Shown piece after piece: positions 7,899 through 14,866 of a stretch of DNA of 51,050 nt; the stretch's first letter is position 1; each line of letters begins with the position of its first letter. The stretch is from CAYGVX01 sp964395545 (GTDB taxonomy: Archaea; Thermoproteota; Bathyarchaeia; Bathyarchaeales; SOJC01): the NCBI GenBank assembly GCA_964395545.1, contig CAYNAW010000004.1, positions 1 through 51,050 of the forward strand, given 5' to 3'. The notes under the pieces were generated by a model. It had not been told where the DNA came from. It ran no database searches and saw nothing but the letters and a program-made list of their open reading frames with translations. The translations under genes were made by a program, and so were the position numbers.

Positions 7899-8366
7899 TC
7901 ATGGCGCGCTCGCGGTCTCCTTCGCGTCGTTTGCCACTGCGGCCTTTTTGCGCAAGGGGTAATCACCTTCAGGCCAATCGTCGGGCAGGATCAGCCGCTG
8001 CAGGTTCGGATGCCCTTCGAATTTCACCCCCAGCAAATCATGAACCTCGCGTTCATAGAGGCTTGCTCCCGGAACAATATCAGTTATCGTAGGGATGGAA
8101 ACGTCAGCCAACGGTACCGTTACGTGTACAGTCAGCATGATACCCTTCGCACTGAAATGGTAGAGAAGCTCGACGGATGCGTCAGCTTCAAGACCGGTTA
8201 TCGTAGACAAATGGGCAAAGCCTTCGCGTTTCAAGAACGCAATAGCCTTCCGCAACGAGGTGCGGGCTACGTCCACAGTGATTTGCCGTGGTCCAGAAGC
8301 CGCGATTTCAGAAGGACGCTGGGCATCCAAAACCTGTTTCAGCTTCCGAACCGCCTCGTCCTGCAT
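7899..8366 (-). CDS. Hydrogenase 30-kDa subunit, NuoC/HyfG N-terminal-like
   Basis: This peripheral NuoC-like subunit contacts the large and small subunits. The family signature is clear near the C-terminus: YEREVHDLLGVKFEGHPN, followed by RLILPDDWPEGDYPLRK. Its 155 residues are typical of a stand-alone NuoC. In HycE and HyfG this domain is fused in front of the NiFe subunit; here it is separate and is the first gene of the minus-strand operon that ends at the NuoN-like gene. The ATG at 8366 has GGTGA close upstream. A TATA-like element lies 35-44 bp upstream. The two halves of the hydrogenase must therefore be expressed from two promoters about 8 kb apart. Confidence 0.9.
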   Translation of the reverse strand: MQDEAVRKLKQVLDAQRPSEIAASGPRQITVDVARTSLRKAIAFLKREGFAHLSTITGLEADASVELLYHFSAKGIMLTVHVTVPLADVSIPTITDIVPGASLYEREVHDLLGVKFEGHPNLQRLILPDDWPEGDYPLRKKAAVANDAKETASAP

Positions 8367-8400
8367 TCGTCACCAGCTCTCCTAAGATTCCCCGGGGGAT

Positions 8401-8410
8401 TGCTTTTAAG
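8401..8410 (-). promoter_or_regulatory. Probable TATA box for the NuoC-NuoL-HyfE-NuoN operon
   Basis: On the minus strand this reads CTTAAAAGCA, about 35-44 bp before the NuoC-like ATG. That places transcription start near 8378-8380 with a short leader. The call rests on composition and spacing only. Confidence 0.4.
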
Positions 8411-8607
8411 TCTTTCAGAAGCCCCCCCGCGTAGACGCCGTTCCGAGGGCAACTGCAGCCCGAGGCGACGCGCGCACCACACTCCTGGCTGTTGGATTCG
8501 AATATGTCCATGAGCACCAGGAAGTAATGATATATCGAAAGAGGAAATAGGGTGTTGCCATGAACCCATGAATCCCCAATAATAAGTCATAAATCGTAAT
8601 ATAGGTT

Positions 8608-8619
8608 AAATCTTTTAAG
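8608..8619 (+). promoter_or_regulatory. TATA-box promoter of a probably leaderless regulator gene
   Basis: AAATCTTTTAAG lies about 25 bp upstream of the ATG at 8639. Archaeal initiation about 25 bp downstream of the TATA box would fall at the start codon itself, so the mRNA should be leaderless. There is no Shine-Dalgarno sequence. Confidence 0.5.
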
Positions 8620-8638
8620 CACCTAGTCGTCTACAGAT

Positions 8639-9001
8639 ATGAATGCGAAAACAGGGCTGATTCAAATGGGAGAAAAAGCGAAACGGCTTGAGGACGACGT
8701 GGTGAAAGCGCTGACGACGGCGCAGATGGCGGCCGTGAAGGCGATGCTGGAGAAAGACCATGCAGTGGACTGCCTGTTCCTGCTGTTGCTGGGAAAAGGC
8801 AAATGGAAGAACGCGAAGGGGTTCATGAACAAGCACAACCTCACGCTCAGCGACGGCACCTACCGAGCGCGCATGATTGAAATCACCCAGAAAGGGTTCG
8901 CCAAGGCCACACCGATTGACCCGCTGAAAAAAGAGTACACCGCCACTGAACGGGGCAAGCGCTTGGCGTTAGCGTTGCTCGAGCTCCTTCGGGAAGCCTA
9001 A
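8639..9001 (+). CDS. Winged-helix DNA-binding protein
   Basis: This 120-residue protein is probably a transcription regulator. The C-terminal 60 residues read like a winged helix of the HxlR/PadR/MarR sort: LTLSDGTYRARMIEITQKGF, a wing, then YTATERGKRLALALLELLRE, matching the usual Y-LTERGR-ALLELL ending. The N-terminal part is helical, with GEKAKRLEDDVVKALTTAQM and a stretch of leucines at VDCLFLLLLGKG. No ligand-binding domain or metal-binding cysteines are present. It stands alone between the hydrogenase operon, which is divergent from it, and a surface-protein gene, which is convergent. Control of the hydrogenase promoter next door is possible but is inference from position. Confidence 0.75.
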   Translation: MNAKTGLIQMGEKAKRLEDDVVKALTTAQMAAVKAMLEKDHAVDCLFLLLLGKGKWKNAKGFMNKHNLTLSDGTYRARMIEITQKGFAKATPIDPLKKEYTATERGKRLALALLELLREA

Positions 9002-9186
9002 ACGTCAGGCTGTTTTTAGGTCCCTCAGCACGGGTATCTTGCCGCGTCGACTAGAGAACCCGCTACAGCGGTGACCCCGGCCGCTAACCTAGCGTCCACG
9101 TCAACACTTCAGAGGCGTGGCTGAGTCTAAGAAAGCGTCTCTCGTAGACATAAGGGGGAAAAAAGGTGTTGTCGAGATGCGCGGCG

Positions 9187-9837
9187 CTATGATGCCTGCT
9201 GGTACGTCGGCGCGGGGCGGGGTCTTCGGAACAGCAGCACCAGAAAGGCAGTGAAGCCGGCAAAGGCCAGGGTGGTCAAGGCGAGCAGGTAGACGAGACT
9301 CGTCATGGTGGTGTTGACCGCGTGCTGTTCGCGCAGATCCTGCGTCAACTGGTCATTCGCGGCTTGCTCAGTCTCGTAGTAGTGTTTGTAGGGCGACTCG
9401 ATGTAGAGTCTCGGATCATAAGTCGGCTGGTCAGAGGGCAACCACACTTCGACTTGGCCGTTCCACACTTGCGTCTTGGCTCTGACGAAGAGGGCAGTGT
9501 AGCCGGGCGCAACGTTGGTGGGCAAACTGAACGAGATGTAGAAGGTTTTGGTCTGCCCCGGGTCGATCTGCACCGGCAGGTCGCTGGGGGACGCGTAGAA
9601 GGTCTGAACGTACACGTTTCCATCGTCGTAGTAGTAGTCCACGGTGGCGGTCAACTCGGTGACGCGGATGGCGTCGGACTCGTCGTTGTAGATGACGAGC
9701 GTGACGTAGCCGGTGTCGCCCTGGTTGTACGTGGTCTTGTTGAGCGTGCACGTGGGAATCGTGGCTGCATATGCAACGGTGGGTGCCAGAAACAGGTAAA
9801 TGAGCGGTAGAATTATGGCGAATATTTTCTTGTTCAT
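9187..9837 (-). CDS. Secreted, membrane-anchored surface protein with beta-rich ectodomain
   Basis: The role is unknown. The N-terminus KKIFAIILPLIYLFLAP, ending AYA, is a signal peptide. Residues about 30-150 are rich in Thr, Tyr and Val, with alternating strands (QGDTGYVTLVIYNDES, GQTKTFYISFSLP) like a CARDB or Ig-type adhesion domain. A linker with several Gln and Thr follows. A single membrane helix (SLVYLLALTTLAFAGFTAFL) and a short basic tail (RRPRP) close the protein. The expected topology is an extracellular domain with a cytoplasmic stub. The gene is on its own and convergent with the winged-helix gene. The minus-strand sequence CTCTTTTACTCC near 9885 may be its TATA box. Confidence 0.75.
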   Translation of the reverse strand: MNKKIFAIILPLIYLFLAPTVAYAATIPTCTLNKTTYNQGDTGYVTLVIYNDESDAIRVTELTATVDYYYDDGNVYVQTFYASPSDLPVQIDPGQTKTFYISFSLPTNVAPGYTALFVRAKTQVWNGQVEVWLPSDQPTYDPRLYIESPYKHYYETEQAANDQLTQDLREQHAVNTTMTSLVYLLALTTLAFAGFTAFLVLLFRRPRPAPTYQQAS

Positions 9838-10068
9838 TCTTTCTTGTTCTCCGGTTCTGATGTAAGATGCTTCAAGCGTTTGGAGTAAAAGAGTTATGAA
9901 TCCAAAATGTGGATTTGGGCTGCACCTACCATAAACGCATCCGCCTGGGACGCCTGGATAGAATGGACCCGTCTTCTTTCCTGCATTGCTCGTAGAGGTC
10001 TAACAGAACAGACGGGTGGCACAGCCGCGGAGGAGGGCGATCCTCTCTGCCTCTTCGGTCAGACTCGA

Positions 10069-12210
10069 TCAGACGGCATACCGGTGGCGGTCTTTGAACT
10101 CCTGCACTTTGCCGGCGTTCCAGCCGCGGACCTGCTGATAGTACCCCGTGATTCGGGACCAATGCTCCAGATCATCGCCGGTGGCGCCGCATCGTTTGCA
10201 CGTGGGCTGCAGGTTGGCTTCGACGCCGCTGCACTGTCGGCAGATCGTCATGTCGCGCGTGAAGGCGAAGTAGGCGGCCAACGACTCGGTGGCGATGCGC
10301 CGGATGAGCTTCCACACGCTCTCGGCGGACGGGTTGCCTTCGCCCAGAAACACGTGGAGGATCGCGCCGCCCTTCGTCAACGGGTGGAAGCTGCTCTCGA
10401 TGCCGATGCGGTCGACCAGCGGCATGCCCGCGGACGGGCGCACGTGGGAGCTGTTGGTGTAGTAGATGCCGCCGTTGCCAGTGTCGCCTTGCACGACGGC
10501 TTTGTCGCCGAAGACGCGCCTGTCGACCAGTGCCAGCCGATGTGAGCAGCTTTCGGCCGGCGTCTGAATGCAGCCGAACCGGTAACCGGTTTCCTCGGCG
10601 TAGGTGCCCACGCGGTTCACCATGTGTCGAATGACCTCCAGCCCGAACCGCCACGCGGTCTTGTCTTCGTGCAGTTCGCTGCCGAGGTGGGCCTTCAGCA
10701 GCTCGTTGAGGCCGACGAACCCCACGTTCAGCACTTGTTTGTCCAAGTTGAGGTACGGCTCGCCGTAGCAGTCCATCGTGCAGAACGGCAACGCGCCGCC
10801 CTTCATCCGCTCGCGGACCACGTCCCGTTTGATCATCAGCACCTCGCGGGCTAAATCCATGCGCTTGTCCAGCAACTCGAACAGTCGGGCGTCGTCGCCG
10901 CCGGCTTCGTACGCGAGCCGGGGCAGGTTGATCGTCACCACTTGGAGGCTGCCCATCCGCATCGCGCCCTTGTGGAAGTCTTTGAGCTCGTCACTGTCTG
11001 GCGTGAAAATCAGTCGGCAGCACTGGCTGTTCACGATGTCAGGCATGTAGTCGGGACACAGGTTGAGGAAGTAGGGCGTCCCGAACCGCGACGCCAACGC
11101 GGCCACTTTCACGTACTCGGTTTCGAACTTGTCGATGTACTCCCGTCGCAGCTTCACCTCGCATTTGGGGAAGTTGAACGGTTTCCCCAGGTAGTCCCCG
11201 CCCATGTACACGTCTAAGATGGCGTTGAAGAAGGCGTTGGCCTCGTCGTAGTAGTCCGCATACGTCTCGGACGGGCTCACCTTTCCGCCGGGCAGCAGCA
11301 CGGGCACCTCGTTAATGATTTGGGGCACGGCGCACTCGAGGGCGATCGACGAAAACACGGTCTGCCCGCCGCGGGCGACGTACATCTGGGACATCTCGTA
11401 GATGAACATCTGGGCCAGCTGCTTCATCCGTTCGTACGACAAGCCGCGCACGAAGGGCGCCAACCACACGTTGAAGAAGTCGTAGCCCTGCCCACCGGCC
11501 CAATTCGTCTGCGCTGCGGCTAACGCTTTGGCCGCATGCAGGACGGCCACTTCCGGATGCTTCGCCGGACCGGCGACGGCCGTGTGTACCCCTTGGCCGT
11601 CGACGATTAGACCTTTCTTCAAGAAGAACCGCAGGTCGTGCTCTTGGCAGAAGGGCCGCGTGGCAAAATACTCCAAATCGTGAATGTGGATCGCTCCCGC
11701 GATGTGCGCGTCGGCCAGTCCCGGCGGCAGGCAGTTCAGCAACGCGTACTGGTCGAAGATGGTGTCGGCGGCGAGCTTGTGAATCGTCTCGGGGTTGTGC
11801 TGGAGGTTCGCGTTCTCTTTGTCCCCGGCACGCACGAGCCGGTCGACGTCGAAGAGCGGTAGCCCCAGCCGCGTGTACCGCGCCCGCGCGTTCTCGTAGT
11901 TGTTCTCCAGCAACGCCACGCAGACGAATTCGCGTATCAGCGGGCCGGACAGAAAGTCCAGGTCGAGGGTGTTGATGCGGCTCGCGATGTCGAGGGCGAT
12001 TTTGTCGGCCACCTCGCCGGTGAGGCCGGTCTCTTTGATCAGCGAGTCGCTTATTCGCTTCGCGTTGAACTCTTCAAACATGATCCTTGAGGTGCGCACT
12101 CGGGGGAAGTACTTGAGTGAATCTACAGTATACTCTGTTTGGCTCGTGGAAAAACCTCCGCGGCAGAACACACAATACGTCGGTTCTGCTCTTAGACCTT
12201 TCATACACAT
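10069..12210 (-). CDS. nrdD: Anaerobic (class III) ribonucleoside-triphosphate reductase
   Basis: This oxygen-sensitive glycyl-radical enzyme reduces ribonucleoside triphosphates for DNA synthesis. It has a short ATP-cone at about 39-120, HIHDLEYF at 175-182, the substrate-site Cys188 in RPFCQEHD, and the thiyl cysteine in NSQCCRL (Cys397/398). It also has the C-terminal zinc site CRQC (657, 660) and CKRC (671, 674), and the radical loop RITGYY with Gly689. All the catalytic parts are therefore present. The start is uncertain. The ATG at 12210 gives an unrecognised 37-residue extension, whereas a GTG at 12099 starts just before RTSR, where the paralogue's ATP-cone also begins; a minus-strand AGTATACTGT at 12125-12134 could drive a leaderless form from there. 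The activase NrdG is not in the window. Confidence 0.93.
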   Translation of the reverse strand: MCMKGLRAEPTYCVFCRGGFSTSQTEYTVDSLKYFPRVRTSRIMFEEFNAKRISDSLIKETGLTGEVADKIALDIASRINTLDLDFLSGPLIREFVCVALLENNYENARARYTRLGLPLFDVDRLVRAGDKENANLQHNPETIHKLAADTIFDQYALLNCLPPGLADAHIAGAIHIHDLEYFATRPFCQEHDLRFFLKKGLIVDGQGVHTAVAGPAKHPEVAVLHAAKALAAAQTNWAGGQGYDFFNVWLAPFVRGLSYERMKQLAQMFIYEMSQMYVARGGQTVFSSIALECAVPQIINEVPVLLPGGKVSPSETYADYYDEANAFFNAILDVYMGGDYLGKPFNFPKCEVKLRREYIDKFETEYVKVAALASRFGTPYFLNLCPDYMPDIVNSQCCRLIFTPDSDELKDFHKGAMRMGSLQVVTINLPRLAYEAGGDDARLFELLDKRMDLAREVLMIKRDVVRERMKGGALPFCTMDCYGEPYLNLDKQVLNVGFVGLNELLKAHLGSELHEDKTAWRFGLEVIRHMVNRVGTYAEETGYRFGCIQTPAESCSHRLALVDRRVFGDKAVVQGDTGNGGIYYTNSSHVRPSAGMPLVDRIGIESSFHPLTKGGAILHVFLGEGNPSAESVWKLIRRIATESLAAYFAFTRDMTICRQCSGVEANLQPTCKRCGATGDDLEHWSRITGYYQQVRGWNAGKVQEFKDRHRYAV

Positions 12211-12280
12211 TTCATGCTAAAAACGCATGGCTGCAGTGGTCGACGCTATGGTGGCCGTATACATGGACGTATCATTTTTT

Positions 12281-12345
12281 CGACGGTTGCGGTTTACCTT
12301 AATTTTTTAGAATAGATTGTATAAAATTCTGTAGTTGAACCGTCG
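12281..12345. repeat. Inverted repeat flanking the nrdD promoter (candidate operator pair)
   Basis: CGACGGTT (12281-12288) and AACCGTCG (12338-12345) form a perfect 8-bp inverted repeat with a 49-bp spacer. The spacer contains the presumed nrdD TATA box. One arm lies just upstream of the TATA box and the other close to the expected transcription start, a layout that suits repression by occlusion or looping. Reading outward, the arms extend to AACCGTCGAAAA and AACCGTCGGAAA. A third copy of the 7-mer lies in the promoter of the neighbouring regulator-like gene. Function is inferred. Confidence 0.45.
12316..12327 (-). promoter_or_regulatory. Probable TATA box of nrdD
   Basis: Minus strand TTTTATACAAT, in an A/T-rich stretch about 105-115 bp before the 12210 ATG. 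Transcription should start near 12295, giving a leader of about 85 nt if the 12210 start is used. Confidence 0.45.
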
Positions 12346-12418
12346 GAAATTGACATGCGCAGTAGGGAAGAGCAACGCGTGGGGAACGGGGCCGCCGGAG
12401 CGGCCGGGCGGTTTTCGG

Positions 12419-14527
12419 CTAAATATGCTTCAAAGCGAAGACGTTGGTGGAACTGCAGCTGGGACATTTCACGTTGATCCCGCGCGTCGTCGTGGTGCAG
12501 TTGGCGCAGTGGGTGAAGGCGAGGTTGAAGGCGAAGAAGCCCACGGCGGTCGCGGCGAGCTGTTTCGTCGTGCGCAGGAGCTCCTCGGGCGACGGCTGCG
12601 AGGTTTCAGCTTCGACCAGCGTCACGTGGCCTCCGGGGGCGAGTTGATGGATGCGTTCTTCGAGGGCGAGGCGGCTCGCGTCGCTGACCAGGATCGCGGT
12701 GACGTCGGAGTAGCAGGGATTCTCCTTGGTGCCCCGCGTCTTGACGGTGCCCCACCCGTACTTCTCCGCGTCGAGTTCAGCCAGCCGGCTCGCCGCGGCC
12801 TGATCGGGGATTACGGCCATGGTCAGTCGATTCTGCGGCCTTCGTGAATGCTTCTTCGCGTAGGCGTTGACGTGCTCCAAGATTTTCGCCGCGAGGGCGA
12901 AGGCGCCGTCCTCGGCTTTGGCCGTTTCGCCGCCGGTCAACGCGTGGGCAGCCTCATCCAAGCCGACGAAGGCGACAGTTCGGGTAGCATTCTCCAGCCT
13001 GAAGTACTGGTCGCCGTTGGTCGGCTGGGTCAGGTACGGGAGGAGGCTCTGTCTGGCGCGTCGACTGATCGTCTCGTACTTGATCTCGAGCGCGTGGGTC
13101 GCCACGTCGAGTTGGTCGTCCAGGAGCTCGAAGAAGCTGGCTTCATTGCCCTTGGCGTCGAAGGTGATGCGAGGCACGTTCACGGTGATGACGTCTAAGT
13201 TGCCGGTCCGCTGAGTGTCGAGTTCCCAGTCCTGCCGCCACTCGTCGGCAAGCCTCAAGCCGGAAGCGGTGTAGGTCGCGTTCTGCTGGTTTTCCGGGCA
13301 CAGGTTGGCGAAGTAGACGAGGACGCTTTCCGCCGCCAGCTGATGGGCGTCCCGCAGCAGGGCTTCGGACGCGGGATTCGTGAGGGTGTCCGGCCGTATT
13401 TTGACGACGAGTCGAGGGTTCTGCAGGGGATGCGTCCGATTTTTTTCCCGCAGCGTTTCGAAGAGCAGCCGGGTAAACCGGTGGGCCTCGTCGGCGTGCG
13501 GGCTTTGGCCCATCGCCAGTTCGAGGCTGAGGGTCGTGGGCGTGGAGTTGGGCTGCTGCAGGTTGTCGATGAACAGGTGTGCCGACTCTGTGATCTTATC
13601 GTCGGGTACGCCCTTCGTGTACGGGGCGAGGTGGATGTTGAAGGCTTCGAGATTCTGATGCCCAGACGTTTCGGTGGCGGTGTTCTTGACGATGTTGACC
13701 ACGAGGGTGAGCGAGGCTTCAACGGTTTTAGGCTTGTACGCTTTGAAGAAGTAGGGCAAGTTGTGGGTTATCTCGTGCGGCTTGATGATCCACGTGCCCA
13801 AGTGGTGGAGGTGCAAGCTGCCGCTTAGGTGGGCGTCTGCAATGTTGTGGGGCAGGATGTTCAGCAGCGTGTACTCTTCTAGGACGGCGTTGCCCGCGGC
13901 TCGGCGGATTGCCTCAACGTTTGGCTTGGCGCTGTTGATCAGACGCGTCACGTCGTGAACGGGTAAGCCCAACCGCGTGAGTTTGTGGCGGTAATCTTCG
14001 TAGTGTTTTTCGAGGAGGATGGTGTTCACGATCTCTCGAATCAGCGGCGCCGTCAAATACTTGGTCTTGAACTGCTGGAGACGCTTCTCCGCTTCACGGG
14101 CGATCTTCTGCGCCAAGTCGGTGGGAACGTTGGCTTCGGTGATCAGCGACCGGGCAATCTTGTTCCGGTCAAAATCCTCGATGCTGAGACGCGAGGTGCG
14201 GACCAGCATCTTCCGCCGCTTGTACGTCTGGTCATCGATTTCTTCAGTAATGTCGATGATGCTCCTCCCCAAGTCGGTGAGCCGGTACTTCTTCGTCTCG
14301 ACGTCGGGCTCGATGAGGTCAGCCTTCAACAGCGACTTGAGGTGATAGGCAAAGCGGCCCGCGTCGCGGGTGGCATCCAGCTTGAGGTAATTCATGATCT
14401 CAGTATACGACAACGGACCATGCTCGAGGAGGAGGTTCATGATTTGGATGCGGATCGAGGCAGAAATCGCTTTCAGCACCTGAAGCCCGGCTTTGTGCAT
14501 CCCGGGTAACTTCGAAGAGATCGACAT
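12419..14527 (-). CDS. Winged-helix/ATP-cone/NrdD-like fusion lacking catalytic residues; putative nucleotide-sensing repressor
   Basis: The 702-residue protein has three parts: an ArsR-type winged helix (about 10-95; IQIMNLLLEHGPLSYTEIMN), an ATP-cone (about 108-190; RTSRLSIEDFDRNKIARSL) and a full-length NrdD-like body (about 195-660). The body aligns throughout with the NrdD encoded just downstream, for example GNLDVITVNVPR against GSLQVVTINLPR. Every catalytic element is altered. The substrate-site Cys is gone (KPHEITH for RPFCQEH), the thiyl Cys pair is replaced (TASGLRL for SQCCRL), and the protein ends just after the zinc site (CANC, CPSC at 674-691), so the glycyl-radical loop is absent. 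It cannot be a class III reductase. I infer a transcription factor sensing ATP/dATP, a functional analogue of bacterial NrdR built from a reductase, acting on nrdD and itself. The ATG at 14527 has GAGG upstream. Confidence 0.85.
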   Translation of the reverse strand: MSISSKLPGMHKAGLQVLKAISASIRIQIMNLLLEHGPLSYTEIMNYLKLDATRDAGRFAYHLKSLLKADLIEPDVETKKYRLTDLGRSIIDITEEIDDQTYKRRKMLVRTSRLSIEDFDRNKIARSLITEANVPTDLAQKIAREAEKRLQQFKTKYLTAPLIREIVNTILLEKHYEDYRHKLTRLGLPVHDVTRLINSAKPNVEAIRRAAGNAVLEEYTLLNILPHNIADAHLSGSLHLHHLGTWIIKPHEITHNLPYFFKAYKPKTVEASLTLVVNIVKNTATETSGHQNLEAFNIHLAPYTKGVPDDKITESAHLFIDNLQQPNSTPTTLSLELAMGQSPHADEAHRFTRLLFETLREKNRTHPLQNPRLVVKIRPDTLTNPASEALLRDAHQLAAESVLVYFANLCPENQQNATYTASGLRLADEWRQDWELDTQRTGNLDVITVNVPRITFDAKGNEASFFELLDDQLDVATHALEIKYETISRRARQSLLPYLTQPTNGDQYFRLENATRTVAFVGLDEAAHALTGGETAKAEDGAFALAAKILEHVNAYAKKHSRRPQNRLTMAVIPDQAAASRLAELDAEKYGWGTVKTRGTKENPCYSDVTAILVSDASRLALEERIHQLAPGGHVTLVEAETSQPSPEELLRTTKQLAATAVGFFAFNLAFTHCANCTTTTRGINVKCPSCSSTNVFALKHI

Positions 14528-14564
14528 GCCGCCTCGCCCTCGTAGCTATTTTCTAGTAACGTTT

Positions 14565-14577
14565 GACGGTTTAAAGG
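14565..14577 (-). promoter_or_regulatory. Promoter of the NrdD-like regulator with overlapping AACCGTC half-site
   Basis: Minus strand CCTTTAAACCGTC. The TATA-like CTTTAAAC overlaps a copy of the AACCGTC motif that also forms the inverted repeat around the nrdD promoter. Transcription should start near 14548, with a 20-nt leader to the ATG at 14527. The overlap suggests negative autoregulation, which is inference. Confidence 0.45.
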
Positions 14578-14597
14578 TTAGGGAACAGCCTAATGCC

Positions 14598-14792
14598 CTA
14601 CGTCGGCTTGGCGAGAATCATGAACGCGCCGAGCACGATTAGCGCCAACCCGCCGACACTGAAGAAAATCGAGAAGGCGACGCCGGAGGTCATCGCCGTG
14701 TAGTAGACCAAGATGGCGCCGATGATGATGATGAATATTGCGAAGACTTTCTCTGCTATCGTGAACCACGCTGCGTCTTCTTCTGTGCTCAA
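14598..14792 (-). CDS. Small two-helix membrane protein
   Basis: This 64-residue protein of unknown function has a short acidic N-terminus (STEEDAAW) followed by two hydrophobic helices, VFAIFIIIIGAILVYYTAM and FFSVGGLALIVLGAFMIL. It ends in a short basic tail. Small-residue motifs (GGLALIVLGA) suggest helix packing with a partner or itself. The start is a TTG at 14792 with AGAGGTG about seven bases upstream, and a TATA-like TTAAAATAAAA lies at 14837-14847, so it has its own transcription signals. An overlapping frame at 14590-14802 is basic and non-membrane and looks like a shadow. Confidence 0.7.
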   Translation of the reverse strand: MSTEEDAAWFTIAEKVFAIFIIIIGAILVYYTAMTSGVAFSIFFSVGGLALIVLGAFMILAKPT

Positions 14793-14836
14793 GCTTCAAC
14801 ACCTCTAAAGCTAAGGGTTACATATGGTGACCGAAG

Positions 14837-14847
14837 TTTTATTTTAA
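14837..14847 (-). promoter_or_regulatory. TATA box of the small membrane-protein gene
   Basis: Minus strand TTAAAATAAAA, about 45-55 bp upstream of the TTG start at 14792, between two minus-strand genes. Confidence 0.5.
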
Positions 14848-14866
14848 CCTTCGCAGCCACGCCGGC

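Noticed and set aside
8420..8520. Possible tRNA-like sequence (GGATTCGAATA)
   Set aside because: The surrounding bases do not form acceptor, D or anticodon arms.
9067..9085. Small hairpin AGCGG/CCGCT after the winged-helix gene as a terminator
   Set aside because: Only 5 bp with a 9-base loop and no following T-run; expected by chance in GC-rich DNA.
13985..14509. Plus-strand frame of 174 codons opposite the NrdD-like fusion
   Set aside because: Antisense to a gene with clear domains; no ribosome-binding site or recognisable motif.
14590..14802. Alternative minus-strand frame over the small membrane protein
   Set aside because: A His/Arg-rich peptide without structure; the overlapping frame gives two clean membrane helices.
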